DNA of 64,000 bases from Pseudobacter ginsenosidimutans (lineage in GTDB: Bacteria; Bacteroidota; Bacteroidia; Chitinophagales; Chitinophagaceae): contig NZ_CP042431.1 of NCBI RefSeq assembly GCF_007970185.1, positions 7,113,342 to 7,177,341 on the forward strand, given 5' to 3'. Of the stretch, positions 45,373 through 53,967 are shown piece by piece. Position 1 is the stretch's first letter; each line of letters begins with the position of its first letter. The translations under genes were made by a program, and so were the position numbers. Under the pieces are notes generated by a model. It saw nothing but the letters and a program-made list of their open reading frames with translations. It was not told where the DNA came from and made no database searches.

Positions 45373-45421
45373 ATACTGTTAATTTGAAAATTTTTGAATT
45401 AGAAGGAACGAACGTCCTTAA

Positions 45422-45703
45422 TTATACGATTGCTAAGATGTCGCTTTCTCTCATGATCAGGAGGTCTTCACCTTCGATCTGGATCTCAGTACCGGCATAC
45501 TTGCCATACAGTACAGTGTCCCCAACTTTAACGGTAACGGGCTCATCTTTTTTGCCGGGGCCGGCAGCTACGATGGTTCCGCGCTGGGGTTTCTCCTTGG
45601 CAGTATCAGGAATGATGATACCTCCGGCAGTTTTCTCTTCCGCTTTAGCAGGTTTCACAATTACCCTGTCGTGCAGTGGGGTAACATTTAACTTCTTAGC
45701 CAT
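45422..45703 (-). CDS. groS: Co-chaperonin GroES
   Basis: 93 aa. Begins [19 protein letters not shown], with the mobile loop [20 protein letters not shown] and the closing [14 protein letters not shown]. Caps GroEL. The operon promoter carries the normal vegetative TACCTTTG box; no CIRCE inverted repeat (TTAGCACTC-N9-GAGTGCTAA) was seen upstream, so HrcA control is not apparent. Confidence 0.98.
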   Translation of the reverse strand: MAKKLNVTPLHDRVIVKPAKAEEKTAGGIIIPDTAKEKPQRGTIVAAGPGKKDEPVTVKVGDTVLYGKYAGTEIQIEGEDLLIMRESDILAIV

Positions 45704-45759
45704 TTTTATAGGTTTTTAAAATTTAAGATTGAATTCAGCCTGTAAAAGACTGAGGTTGG

Positions 45760-45767
45760 CAAAGGTA
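45760..45767 (-). promoter_or_regulatory. -7 element of groESL promoter
   Basis: TACCTTTG on the minus strand, full match to TAnnTTTG, 56 bp before the groES ATG. A possible -33 TTG is 15 bp upstream, shorter than usual. Confidence 0.55.
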
Positions 45768-45925
45768 AACGAATTTCATACCAATCGGCCCGAACTCCTG
45801 CCGGAAAGTCATTTTTTCCGGATTGAGCAGGCCTCCTGACAAAAAATGCCCAATTATCGGACCTATCTCATTCATTCCCAATGTCAAATTTTCAGACGGG
45901 CCCGATATTGCACCCCAATCCTAAT

Positions 45926-45957
45926 TTTGGGGGGTAGACCTAAATGATTTAGCTTTG
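45926..45957 (+). promoter_or_regulatory. Promoter of nusB (TTTG-N20-TAGCTTTG)
   Basis: Complete Bacteroidota consensus: TTTG (45926-45929), a 20-bp spacer, TAGCTTTG (45950-45957). The predicted leader before the nusB ATG is about 19 nt. This is the best promoter match in the window. Confidence 0.75.
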
Positions 45958-45982
45958 CCCGCTCTAAAACAGTTCTTAGAAA

Positions 45983-46945
45983 ATGATCAGCAGAAGAAAT
46001 ATTCGTGTGAAAGTAATGCAGACCTTGTATGCTGTGGAAACCCAGTTCGCAGAGTCAGGCGAAGATAAGAAATTGACCACCGCAGAACAGGTGAAGATCT
46101 TACAGAAACAATTCGATCAGTCGCAGCAACTGTTTGTGTTCATGGTTCATTTTCTTACAGAATTGGCCCGCTACGCAGAAACCGATGCACGCAACCGCGC
46201 CGCCAAACACCTTCCCTCAGCCCAGGACCTCAGTGTGAATACCAAGCTCGCAGGCAATGAAGTACTCTGGAAAATACTGGAATCACCTTCCTGGCTGCAA
46301 GCGAAGAAAGAAGCAAAACCGTCTTCCATCACTGATCAGGATATGGTAAAGAAGATCTACCTGGAATTAGTGGAGAAGCCCGAATACAAAGAATATATCG
46401 CTGTTCAGGGCAGGGATAAAAAACAGGAAAAAGAGATCCTGGAATTCATCTTTACACAACTGATGCTGAGCAACGAACGTTTCGACAGCTATGTGGAAGA
46501 ATATTTCAGCAACTGGGACGATGATGGAGACATGCTCAGCCAGCTGCTCATGACCTTCCTGTCAAAGCCTGCCAATTTCAATTTCCAGGAACTCCTGGGA
46601 AATGAAAAATGGTACTTCGCCAAAAGCCTGCTGGAGACCACTGTAGAGAAGAAAGAGCTCACCATGGAATATATCCGTCCCAAACTGAAGAACTGGGATG
46701 CAGACAGGATCGCGGTACTGGATATGCTGCTGATGCGCATGGGCGTTTGCGAATTCCTTTTCTTTGAAACCATTCCCCCCAAGGTGACCATCAATGAATA
46801 CATCGATCTGGCCAAAGAATACAGCACTCCGCAAAGCGGCCAGTTCGTAAATGGAATACTGGACAATATTCATAAGGACCTGGTGCGCGACAATAAAATG
46901 CGCAAAGTGGCATTTTCACCGAATCCTAATAACAAACAAAGCTGA
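45983..46945 (+). CDS. nusB: Transcription antitermination factor NusB
   Basis: 320 aa, the long Bacteroidota form (E. coli NusB is 139 aa). The start MISRRNIRVKVMQTLYAVETQ and the C-terminal half, AVLDMLLMRMGVCEFLFFETIPPKVTINEYIDLAKEYSTPQSGQFVNGILDNI, are the NusB fold; the middle holds an extra helical segment. NusB with NusE binds boxA RNA and prevents early termination in rRNA operons. First gene of nusB-DUF1573-yajC. Confidence 0.94.
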   Translation: MISRRNIRVKVMQTLYAVETQFAESGEDKKLTTAEQVKILQKQFDQSQQLFVFMVHFLTELARYAETDARNRAAKHLPSAQDLSVNTKLAGNEVLWKILESPSWLQAKKEAKPSSITDQDMVKKIYLELVEKPEYKEYIAVQGRDKKQEKEILEFIFTQLMLSNERFDSYVEEYFSNWDDDGDMLSQLLMTFLSKPANFNFQELLGNEKWYFAKSLLETTVEKKELTMEYIRPKLKNWDADRIAVLDMLLMRMGVCEFLFFETIPPKVTINEYIDLAKEYSTPQSGQFVNGILDNIHKDLVRDNKMRKVAFSPNPNNKQS

Positions 46946-46962
46946 TCAAACCCATCATTCAT

Positions 46963-46970
46963 TAGATTTG
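46963..46970 (+). promoter_or_regulatory. -7 element before the DUF1573 gene
   Basis: TAGATTTG matches TAnnTTTG. Transcription from it would begin near 46977, which favours the second ATG (46988) over the first (46976). Confidence 0.45.
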
Positions 46971-46987
46971 CAAAAATGGCTGGCCTG

Positions 46988-47413
46988 ATGAAAATAGCAT
47001 TCTCACTCATTATAGTAGCAGCACTGGCAACAGCCTGCGGCAACAGCGAGCAGACCTACAAACAACCGGAGCTGATCAATTCGAAAGAACTGACAGATAT
47101 CCAGTGGATCAATCCCAATGTAGATCTGGGCAAGATCAATGAAGGACAAATGGTGGAAGTAGTGTTCCGTTTCAAGAACACAGGCAAGAAACCACTGGTG
47201 ATCCGCGGCGTTCATCCCGGTTGCGGATGCACGGTAGCCAATCCTCCGGCAGAGCCCATCGCTCCCGGTGCAGAAGGCGAGATCAAAGCCACATTCGACA
47301 GCAAGGGCAGAGCCGGCGTGAACCACAAGAGCATCTCCGTGGATGCCAATACCAACGGTTCTCAGACCCATGAAGTATCTTTCAACGTTGAAGTAGTTCC
47401 CACGAAAAAATAA
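46988..47413 (+). CDS. DUF1573 lipoprotein
   Basis: 141 aa from the ATG at 46988, which gives a standard lipoprotein signal (MKIAFSLIIVAALATAC); a start 4 codons upstream is also possible. The DUF1573 domain is an immunoglobulin-like (ASH/MSP) fold: NPNVDLGKINEGQMVEVVFRFKNTGKKPLVIRGVHPGCGCTVANPP, in which CGC is the conserved motif. Periplasmic or outer-membrane role unknown. Gene order nusB-DUF1573-yajC is commonly seen in this phylum. Confidence 0.9.
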   Translation: MKIAFSLIIVAALATACGNSEQTYKQPELINSKELTDIQWINPNVDLGKINEGQMVEVVFRFKNTGKKPLVIRGVHPGCGCTVANPPAEPIAPGAEGEIKATFDSKGRAGVNHKSISVDANTNGSQTHEVSFNVEVVPTKK

Positions 47414-47452
47414 CAAACCTCATTACAAACACAAATTCTCAAATTCAATACA

Positions 47453-47785
47453 ATGACACAGTTAGTGATTTTCTTACAGGCACAAGGCGGCGGCGCAGGT
47501 TGGATGAACATGGTTTTACTGGGTGGAATGATCCTGGTATTCTGGTTGTTCATGATCCGTCCGCAAGCCAAAAAAGCCAAGCTGGCAAAACAATTCCAGG
47601 AGAACCTGCAAAAAGGTGACAAGATCGTTACCATCGCTGGTATCCACGGTGTGGTTAACAAAATGAACGAAGATGGCACCATCCAACTGGAAACCAGCCC
47701 CGGCAGCTATATCAAGATCGAAAAGAGCGCCATCTCCATGGAGTGGACCAATAATATCAATAAGGCAGCTACTCCCGCTAAGTAG
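47453..47785 (+). CDS. yajC: Preprotein translocase subunit YajC
   Basis: 110 aa with one membrane helix (about 17-37, MNMVLLGGMILVFWLFMI) followed by the YajC signature RPQAKKAKLAKQFQENLQKGDKIVTIAGIHGVV. It associates with SecDF at the SecYEG channel. secDF itself is at 58127 in this window. A strong terminator 29 bp after its stop ends the nusB-DUF1573-yajC unit. Confidence 0.95.
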   Translation: MTQLVIFLQAQGGGAGWMNMVLLGGMILVFWLFMIRPQAKKAKLAKQFQENLQKGDKIVTIAGIHGVVNKMNEDGTIQLETSPGSYIKIEKSAISMEWTNNINKAATPAK

Positions 47786-47813
47786 TTTTGCTTAGAAATA
47801 AAAAAATCATTCT

Positions 47814-47852
47814 AAAAAAATCCCGGTTGAAATTTCAACCGGGATTTTTTTT
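47814..47852 (+). terminator. Rho-independent terminator after yajC
   Basis: A perfect palindrome, ATCCCGGTTGAAATTTCAACC completing to GGGAT, framed by A7 and T8 runs, so it can work on both strands. It separates yajC from the surface-protein gene that follows. Confidence 0.95.
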
Positions 47853-47895
47853 CTAGTTTTGATCCAACCAGCCCCTCATCTATAACTCCTTATTT

Positions 47896-49242
47896 ATGTT
47901 TAGATCACTTAGCCTTACCCTGGCATTTTTGTTTAGTATATCCATTTCTGTTATTTCTCAGTCGTACATCCCTTATAACAGTTATGTAACTTCAAACGGA
48001 ATTCACGGACAACCTAACCTCCGCCATCAGTACATAGACAACCTACTGTACGTTGCAACAAGTCGCTACGCAGTTACGCTGGATGCTCCGGTGACGGCTA
48101 CACTCGCCGGACTTTTCAATGGTCACTATGATACTCCACAACCTTTCATCCTTGAAGCTGGCCAAACAGGGAAAATAACCATTGAGTTCGGCACTAAAGG
48201 ATCAAGCAATATTACATATCCGGGCGGCAAGGTATATCTGCATTTTTATTACACCAGCATCCCGCTTTCAGTTTCCGGGCGCGTTCAGAGGACCGATGAT
48301 ACTTGGTTCGATATTTCCGACTGGATCAATATTTCAAGTTCATCCATTTCTGCCATATGGCAGGGAACTGTTACCAATGCCTGGACAGGCATGAAAAAAA
48401 TGGAAGTCACCATCAATGCCAGGACCACCGGCCCTGCCAGTCTGATTGAATTTGAATATGTACCGGATAGACGAAGCATTGAGTCGGGCGTGGTCACCAA
48501 ATTTGCGCCAAATACTTTATACAGGAACTTATATTGGAGAAATACAGACAATACACTTGTAGCTCAGATATCGGAAACGGGCGATGCTTATTTCAAGGGG
48601 AACGTAGGGGTGAATCTGACTAACCCTACAGCAAACCTCCATGTTACCGGCACAACCATCATTACCGGCAATACCAAAGTAGGTTCGCTTTCTATATCAA
48701 CAGGCGCCGGACTCGGCAAAGTGCTCACCAGCGATGCATCAGGTAACGCCACCTGGCAAACTCCTTCAGCCAGCGGCCCCGGCAATTCCTGGGGCTTCGG
48801 AGGTTCGCCGGTACCGGCAGAACAAACTATTGGTACTACCAGCAACTATGATCTTCCGTTTATAAGCAATAATTTAGAAAGAATGCGCATCAGCAAAAAT
48901 GGAAGCATAGGAATTGGTACCACCAATATCGGTACAGACTATAAACTGTATGTAGAAGGTAATATCAGAACAAGGAAAGTGAGGGTAGATCAAAGCAGCT
49001 GGCCTGATTATGTTTTCCATCCAACTTACCAGCTCATGCCCCTGAATGAACTGCAGCAATTCATTCATAAGAACCAGCACCTTCCCGGAGTTCCTGCTGC
49101 ACAGGAAGTTTCCAGGACCGGGATCGATTTGGGTGATAACCAGGCCATCCTCCTGAAAAAGATCGAAGAACTTACCCTGTATATCCTGGAGCAGAACAAA
49201 AGAATTGAAGAGCTCGAGCGTACCGTAAAATCCTGCAAATAG
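47896..49242 (+). CDS. Secreted surface protein with tail-fibre-like repeats and shared C-terminal module
   Basis: 448 aa. The signal peptide ends near ISVISQ. An N-terminal beta domain (about 20-200) is unrelated to the protein at 9615-10730, but the second half shares its plan: GNVGVNLTNPTANLHV, GSIGIGTTNIG, then YKLYVEGNIRTRKVRVDQ, SSWPDYVFHPTYQL, HLPGVPAA, LGDNQAILLKKIEELTLY and a terminal coiled coil. It is probably a trimeric fibre on the cell surface. The gene breaks the usual yajC...coaE neighbourhood and has its own terminator, hinting at later insertion. Confidence 0.8.
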   Translation: MFRSLSLTLAFLFSISISVISQSYIPYNSYVTSNGIHGQPNLRHQYIDNLLYVATSRYAVTLDAPVTATLAGLFNGHYDTPQPFILEAGQTGKITIEFGTKGSSNITYPGGKVYLHFYYTSIPLSVSGRVQRTDDTWFDISDWINISSSSISAIWQGTVTNAWTGMKKMEVTINARTTGPASLIEFEYVPDRRSIESGVVTKFAPNTLYRNLYWRNTDNTLVAQISETGDAYFKGNVGVNLTNPTANLHVTGTTIITGNTKVGSLSISTGAGLGKVLTSDASGNATWQTPSASGPGNSWGFGGSPVPAEQTIGTTSNYDLPFISNNLERMRISKNGSIGIGTTNIGTDYKLYVEGNIRTRKVRVDQSSWPDYVFHPTYQLMPLNELQQFIHKNQHLPGVPAAQEVSRTGIDLGDNQAILLKKIEELTLYILEQNKRIEELERTVKSCK

Positions 49243-49260
49243 TTGTTTGCAGGATTTATT
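49228..49260 (+). terminator. Terminator overlapping the stop codon of the surface-protein gene
   Basis: Stem AAATCCTGCAAA / TTTGCAGGATTT (12 bp, perfect); the TAG stop (49240-49242) is in the 6-nt loop, and ATTATT follows. Because it overlaps the end of the coding region, translating ribosomes would cover its left arm. Confidence 0.75.
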
Positions 49261-49288
49261 ATTAAGTGGCTTCCGTATCTTAGCTGCC

Positions 49289-49885
49289 ATGATCAGCGTT
49301 GGCATTACCGGCGGTATCGGCTCAGGCAAAAGTACTGTTGCCCGCATCTTTGAAGTGCTCGGCATTCCTGTTTATTATGCAGACGATGCCGCCAAGCGCA
49401 TCATGAATACAGACCCCGAGCTCCGCCAGGCCATCATCGATACATTCGGCCCGGAAACCTATACTAACGGTGTGCTTAACCGAAGCGTTCTCTCCTCCCT
49501 CGTTTTCAACAATCAGGAAAAACTGGAACAGCTCAACTCACTGGTACATCCCGCCACCATTCGCGACGGAGAAAAATGGATGCAGGCCCAAACCACGCCC
49601 TACGCCATCAAGGAGGCCGCCCTCTTCTTCGAATCCGGATCAGCAGCATCCCTGGATTATATCATCGGCGTGTATGCGCCTGCCAGCCTCCGCATCCACC
49701 GCGCCATGCAGCGCGACAATATCACACGCGAAGCTGTAATTGCCCGCATGAGCAAACAAATAGACGAGAATATCAAAATGCGGTTGTGCAACTTCGTTAT
49801 AGTGAATGATGAGCAGCAACCCGTACTACCGCAGGTACTCGCTCTCCACAAGGAACTCTTAGCCCTTTCAGCTCAGAAACGCTGA
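49289..49885 (+). CDS. coaE: Dephospho-CoA kinase
   Basis: 198 aa from the ATG at 49289; a 14-codon longer frame starting at TTG lies within the preceding terminator and is rejected. P-loop GITGGIGSGKSTV, YYADDAAKRIMNTDPELR, LVHPATIRDGEKWM and MRLCNFVIVNDE are typical. It phosphorylates the ribose of dephospho-CoA in the last step of CoA synthesis. Usually found near nusB/yajC in this phylum, here separated by one surface-protein gene. Confidence 0.96.
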   Translation: MISVGITGGIGSGKSTVARIFEVLGIPVYYADDAAKRIMNTDPELRQAIIDTFGPETYTNGVLNRSVLSSLVFNNQEKLEQLNSLVHPATIRDGEKWMQAQTTPYAIKEAALFFESGSAASLDYIIGVYAPASLRIHRAMQRDNITREAVIARMSKQIDENIKMRLCNFVIVNDEQQPVLPQVLALHKELLALSAQKR

Positions 49886-49953
49886 TTACCTTCTATCATT
49901 TCCATTTGACTTTTGGAGCTTTAACTGCTATATTTATTTCCAAATAAATCTGC

Positions 49954-51594
49954 ATGAGAAAAGCCCTGACAGCCCTTGCGCTGTGCAGCCTGCCCATATT
50001 ACTGGCAGCGCAGTCCCCGGCCGATTACAGCAATCATCAACAACAATCCCGGCGTATCCAGGCACTTGCCTCCGGCTATCCTTCACTGGTAAGCGTTCAA
50101 TCGCTCACCAAAACTGCAGGCGGAAAAGATATCTGGATGATCACCATCGGCACACAGCCGGCCGATGCAAAACCCGCCATTGCCATTGTTGGAGGAGTGG
50201 AAGGTCAACATCTGCTCGGCGCGGAACTGGCGCTGGGATTTGCGGAAAACCTTCTGGCAGCAAGTCAATCCGATTCCATCCGCCAATTGCTCAACCGCAC
50301 TACATTTTACGTTTTTCCGAATATGAGCCCGGACGCATCGGAGCAATATTTCGCAAAACTTAAATATGAACGTCAGGCAAATGCCGGTAAAACAGATGAC
50401 GACCGCGATGGCAAACTCAATGAAGATGATTTTGATGATCTCGACAATAATGGAAAGATCACTTTCATGCGCGTGGAATCCCCCATCGGTCAATACAAAC
50501 TCCATCCTGACGATCCCCGTGTACTGATCAAAGCTGATCCTGCAAAAGGTGAAAAAGGACAATACCTTCTCTATTCCGAAGGCATCGACAATGATAAAGA
50601 TGATCGCTTCAATGAAGACGGGGAAGGCGGGGTACACTTCAACAAAAACCTTACACATAATTATCCGCCCTTCATTCCCGGCTCCGGCGAATTTGCCGTG
50701 TCTGAACCGGAAACAAGAGCCCTGCTGGACAAACTCTATGAACTCTTCAACGTGTTTGCAGTAGCGAGCTTCAGCAGCAATAACAACCTGAGCACACCCC
50801 TCTCCTACAATGCAGCAGCAGCATCGCAGAAACTCGTGAATGGCTGGCTGGAAGCCGATGTGAGAGCCAATGCCGCTGTATCAGATCTCTACAATAAAAC
50901 AGTAACATTCAAAGACGCGCCCAGAACCAATGCCGCCGGCGGGGATCTTCTCTCCTGGGCTTATTATCATTATGCCCGCTACAGTTTCAGTACACCCGGC
51001 TGGGCCGTCCCCAAAACAAAACCAGACACAACAAAAAAAGAAAAAGCATTCACTGTTGAAGATCCCACTGCCAGCTATCTGCGCTGGGCTTCGCAACAAG
51101 GGATCAGTAATACATTCACCGATTGGAAACCCATATCCCACCCGGATTTCCCTGGTCAGAAAGTGGAAGTGGGCGGCATAGACCCGTTTGTGCTGATCAA
51201 TCCTCCGTATAAAATGGTGCCTGCTATCGTGCAGCAACATACGAATTTCCTGGTTAAGCTGGCAGGCTACCAGCCATCGCTTGAGATCCTTAACATCAAA
51301 ACTGAGAAAGTATCGGCAGGTCTCACCCGCGTTACCCTTGAGATCACCAACAAAGGTTTGCTGGCCTCCCATACCAAAATCGGAGAGCGGAATTATTTCA
51401 CAAAGCGCATACTGGTCAAGGTAAGCACTACCGGCAACCAACAGGTGATCAGTGGCCGGAAAAGCCAGTTGCTGGGATCGCTGGAAGCCAATAGCAGCCA
51501 GCAACTCAGCTGGCTGATCAAAGGAACAGGTAAACTATCCATTGAAGCTGCTTGCCCAACCACCGGCAATGCCAGCGCTTCTGTAAACCTGTAA
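49954..51594 (+). CDS. M14-like carboxypeptidase homologue, probably catalytically inactive
   Basis: 546 aa with signal peptide (LCSLPILLAAQ). It aligns with the next protein across the M14 fold, but the zinc motif HSNE is replaced by EGQH, the third ligand (SYHNAG) by SFSSNN, the substrate-binding Asn-Arg (PNRDW) by KNLTH and the catalytic Glu position (FSNELW) by FSTPGW. Two EF-hand-like calcium loops are kept, DDDRDGKLNEDDFDDLDNNG and DNDKDDRFNED. A beta-rich C-terminal domain (about 440-546) ends the protein. It may bind peptides or assist its active neighbour, 24 bp downstream, rather than cut. Confidence 0.82.
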   Translation: MRKALTALALCSLPILLAAQSPADYSNHQQQSRRIQALASGYPSLVSVQSLTKTAGGKDIWMITIGTQPADAKPAIAIVGGVEGQHLLGAELALGFAENLLAASQSDSIRQLLNRTTFYVFPNMSPDASEQYFAKLKYERQANAGKTDDDRDGKLNEDDFDDLDNNGKITFMRVESPIGQYKLHPDDPRVLIKADPAKGEKGQYLLYSEGIDNDKDDRFNEDGEGGVHFNKNLTHNYPPFIPGSGEFAVSEPETRALLDKLYELFNVFAVASFSSNNNLSTPLSYNAAAASQKLVNGWLEADVRANAAVSDLYNKTVTFKDAPRTNAAGGDLLSWAYYHYARYSFSTPGWAVPKTKPDTTKKEKAFTVEDPTASYLRWASQQGISNTFTDWKPISHPDFPGQKVEVGGIDPFVLINPPYKMVPAIVQQHTNFLVKLAGYQPSLEILNIKTEKVSAGLTRVTLEITNKGLLASHTKIGERNYFTKRILVKVSTTGNQQVISGRKSQLLGSLEANSSQQLSWLIKGTGKLSIEAACPTTGNASASVNL

Positions 51595-51617
51595 CGTTCA
51601 TCAACAAATTCAGCATT

Positions 51618-53363
51618 ATGTCATTCAACATAAAAAAAATTCTACTGCCTGCCGCATTGATCCTCGGTATCAGCACACAGGCACAGCAACCCAACCAGGT
51701 ATTCAAAGCTGTTGGCACACCGGTAAATCCCAAAGTACCGATCAGCTGGAACCGTTACAACGATTATGCAGCCATCACGGAGATCTGCAAAAAGCTGGCG
51801 ACAGCATATCCTGATCTCTGCAAACTGGAATCGCTTGGTAAATCCTTCAAGGGCAAAGAACTCTGGTGCCTCACGATCTCAAATCTTAAAAAGGGTGACC
51901 CTCACCGTAAGCCTGCAATGTATATCGATGGGAATATCCATTCCAACGAAGTACAGGGCAGCGAGTTTGCCATGTACACCGCCTGGTACCTGCTGGAATC
52001 CTTTGCAGATAATACCTTTATCAGGGAACTGCTGGAAGACAAAACATTTTACATCGTTCCCACCATCAACCCCGACGCAAGGGATTATTTCTTCCATGAG
52101 CCCAATACGGCGCACTCGCCGCGATCAGGACTGATCCCCATCGACAATGACCGCGACGGATCCATAGATGAAGACCCTTACGATGATCTCGATGGGGACG
52201 GCAGCATCACGATGATGCGCAGACGAAATCCCAATGGCCGCTGGAAGCAGGACCCCGTAGATCCACGAAAAATGGTGCAGGCAGGACCTGAAGAAAAAGG
52301 TGAATACGATGTACTCGGCGCAGAAGGCATCGACAATGATGGTGACGGACTGGTGAACGAAGATGCGCCTACCCATCAATATGATCCCAACCGCGACTGG
52401 GGCTGGAACTGGCAGCCCAATACCATTCAGGGAGGCGCCTACAAATATCCATTCTCATTGCCCGAGAACCGCGCCGTGATGGAGTTTGTGATGAAGCATC
52501 CGAATATCGCAGCGGCACAATCTTACCACAATGCAGGCGGTATGATCCTTCGCGGCCCCGGCGCCATCGAAGATATCAGCACCTACAACCAGGCTGATAT
52601 TGCCATTTACGATTACCTCGCTAAAAAAGGCGAAAGCCTGATGCCCGGATACCGCTACCTGGTGGTGTATAAAGATATGTATTCCGTATACGGCGGAGAA
52701 CTCGACTGGTTCTATGGCGGCCGTGGCATCTACACTTTCTCCAACGAACTCTGGACAGGTTACCTGATGTTCAACAAGGGGAACGATGATGAACCACCTG
52801 CCGCCGATCCTTCGTATACATTCGACCGTTATCTCCTGTTCAAAGATGCATTCGTGGAATGGAAACCCTTCGATCATCCCCAATATGGAAAGATCGAGAT
52901 CGGCGGTTTCAAGAAGAATTTCGGACGAATGCACCCGGGCTTCCTGCTGGAAGCAGATGCACATCGTAATATGAGCTTCAGCGTATTTCATTGCTATCAG
53001 ACACCGAAGCTCAGTATCGACTCCATCATGGAAAAAGAGCTGGGAGATGGATTGAAAGAAGTGACAGCCATCATCAGCAACCAGCGCGTGATCCCTACGC
53101 ATGCAAGCCAGGACCTGAAATACAAAATTGAGCAACCCGATAAGATCAGCATTAACGGCGCCAAAGTACTGGCCGGCATGCTGGTGGAGAACCGCGATCT
53201 GAATATCACGAAAGAACAGAAAAATGATCCCGCAGTAATTGAAGTAGCAAATATTCCGGGAACAGGTACAGTAACTGTGCGATGGATAGTACAAGGAAAT
53301 AACACTTATTCGATTACGGTAGACAGTAAAAAGGGTGGCATTACAAGCAGGAAAAAAATCTAA
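51618..53363 (+). CDS. M14 family zinc carboxypeptidase
   Basis: 581 aa from the ATG at 51618, giving a proper signal peptide (KKILLPAALILGISTQAQ). The active site is complete: GNIHSNEVQGSE (zinc His and Glu), PNRDWGWNW (substrate carboxylate), QSYHNAGGM (third ligand) and FSNELWTGY (probable catalytic Glu). Two EF-hand-like loops, DNDRDGSIDEDPYDDLDGDG and DNDGDGLVNED, are inserted in the fold and should bind calcium. A C-terminal beta domain follows. It likely removes C-terminal residues from proteins or wall peptides outside the cell. Same strand and close to the degenerate paralogue, so probably co-expressed. Confidence 0.9.
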   Translation: MSFNIKKILLPAALILGISTQAQQPNQVFKAVGTPVNPKVPISWNRYNDYAAITEICKKLATAYPDLCKLESLGKSFKGKELWCLTISNLKKGDPHRKPAMYIDGNIHSNEVQGSEFAMYTAWYLLESFADNTFIRELLEDKTFYIVPTINPDARDYFFHEPNTAHSPRSGLIPIDNDRDGSIDEDPYDDLDGDGSITMMRRRNPNGRWKQDPVDPRKMVQAGPEEKGEYDVLGAEGIDNDGDGLVNEDAPTHQYDPNRDWGWNWQPNTIQGGAYKYPFSLPENRAVMEFVMKHPNIAAAQSYHNAGGMILRGPGAIEDISTYNQADIAIYDYLAKKGESLMPGYRYLVVYKDMYSVYGGELDWFYGGRGIYTFSNELWTGYLMFNKGNDDEPPAADPSYTFDRYLLFKDAFVEWKPFDHPQYGKIEIGGFKKNFGRMHPGFLLEADAHRNMSFSVFHCYQTPKLSIDSIMEKELGDGLKEVTAIISNQRVIPTHASQDLKYKIEQPDKISINGAKVLAGMLVENRDLNITKEQKNDPAVIEVANIPGTGTVTVRWIVQGNNTYSITVDSKKGGITSRKKI

Positions 53364-53372
53364 GAAAATCAG

Positions 53373-53963
53373 ATGGGAATCTTCGATAAACTTAAGAAGC
53401 TGCTGGAACCGAAGTACGAATTCGATAATGCTCCGAAAGTGATCCCTGATGCAGTATACAAGCAACAGTTCTTCAACAGGAAAGAGTGGATGGGGCAATT
53501 CGAATTAAATGGAAAGACTTTTTTCCGTATCTCGTATTATGGGCAGCTGCATGAAAAACATAACAACCTGATCACCGGAACTTCATTTGCTCCTGCGTTG
53601 GTGCTGGCTACAGAGCCGGAATCGGCAACCAGCTTTGTACTATTTGACGGCTGCCGGCATGGATATGATGCTATGTTCAGCGATGAATACATGGAAGAAC
53701 AAATCAACAACAGACCAGCAGATAATATCTATACCGATAGTTCCGGCAATGAGCTCTTCGAATTGCAAATGCGGTTAAAATATAATTATGATTTCGATGA
53801 TGAATTCGGCCATGAAGTAGACGAAAATGGGATGTTAGAATTACCCGGAGGAATAAAACGTCCATTTGAAACCGTTAAATGGAATGGCTTTGATTCCATC
53901 ATTGTACTTGCAAAGAACCGAGAAGGCAAGATCATACCCATCTTAATTGAAGAAACCGGTTAA
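53373..53963 (+). CDS. Hypothetical protein
   Basis: 196 aa, cytoplasmic by absence of a signal; starts MGIFDKLKKLLEPKYEFDN and is acidic in the last third (YNYDFDDEFGHEVDENG). No family is recognised. Nine bp separate it from the M14 gene, so it may share that transcript. The IS256 element inserted directly behind it: its TAA stop lies inside the target-site duplication, so the protein itself is intact but its original terminator is now 1.3 kb away. Confidence 0.7.
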   Translation: MGIFDKLKKLLEPKYEFDNAPKVIPDAVYKQQFFNRKEWMGQFELNGKTFFRISYYGQLHEKHNNLITGTSFAPALVLATEPESATSFVLFDGCRHGYDAMFSDEYMEEQINNRPADNIYTDSSGNELFELQMRLKYNYDFDDEFGHEVDENGMLELPGGIKRPFETVKWNGFDSIIVLAKNREGKIIPILIEETG

Positions 53964-53967
53964 CTCG
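53959..53967. repeat. Target-site duplication of the IS256-family element (left; right copy 55265-55273)
   Basis: GTTAACTCG occurs at both borders of the element, 9 bp, within the 8-9 bp usual for this family. The exact match shows that the insertion has not been followed by rearrangement. Confidence 0.88.

Noticed and set aside
44458-45387. 309-codon frame opposite groEL
   Set aside because: Mirror frame caused by the strong codon bias of groEL; its sequence shows no domain.
45704-45980. CIRCE element upstream of groES
   Set aside because: The TTAGCACTC-N9-GAGTGCTAA inverted repeat was looked for and not found.
52455-53498. 347-codon frame opposite the M14 peptidase
   Set aside because: Antisense to an intact, motif-complete peptidase and without recognisable features.
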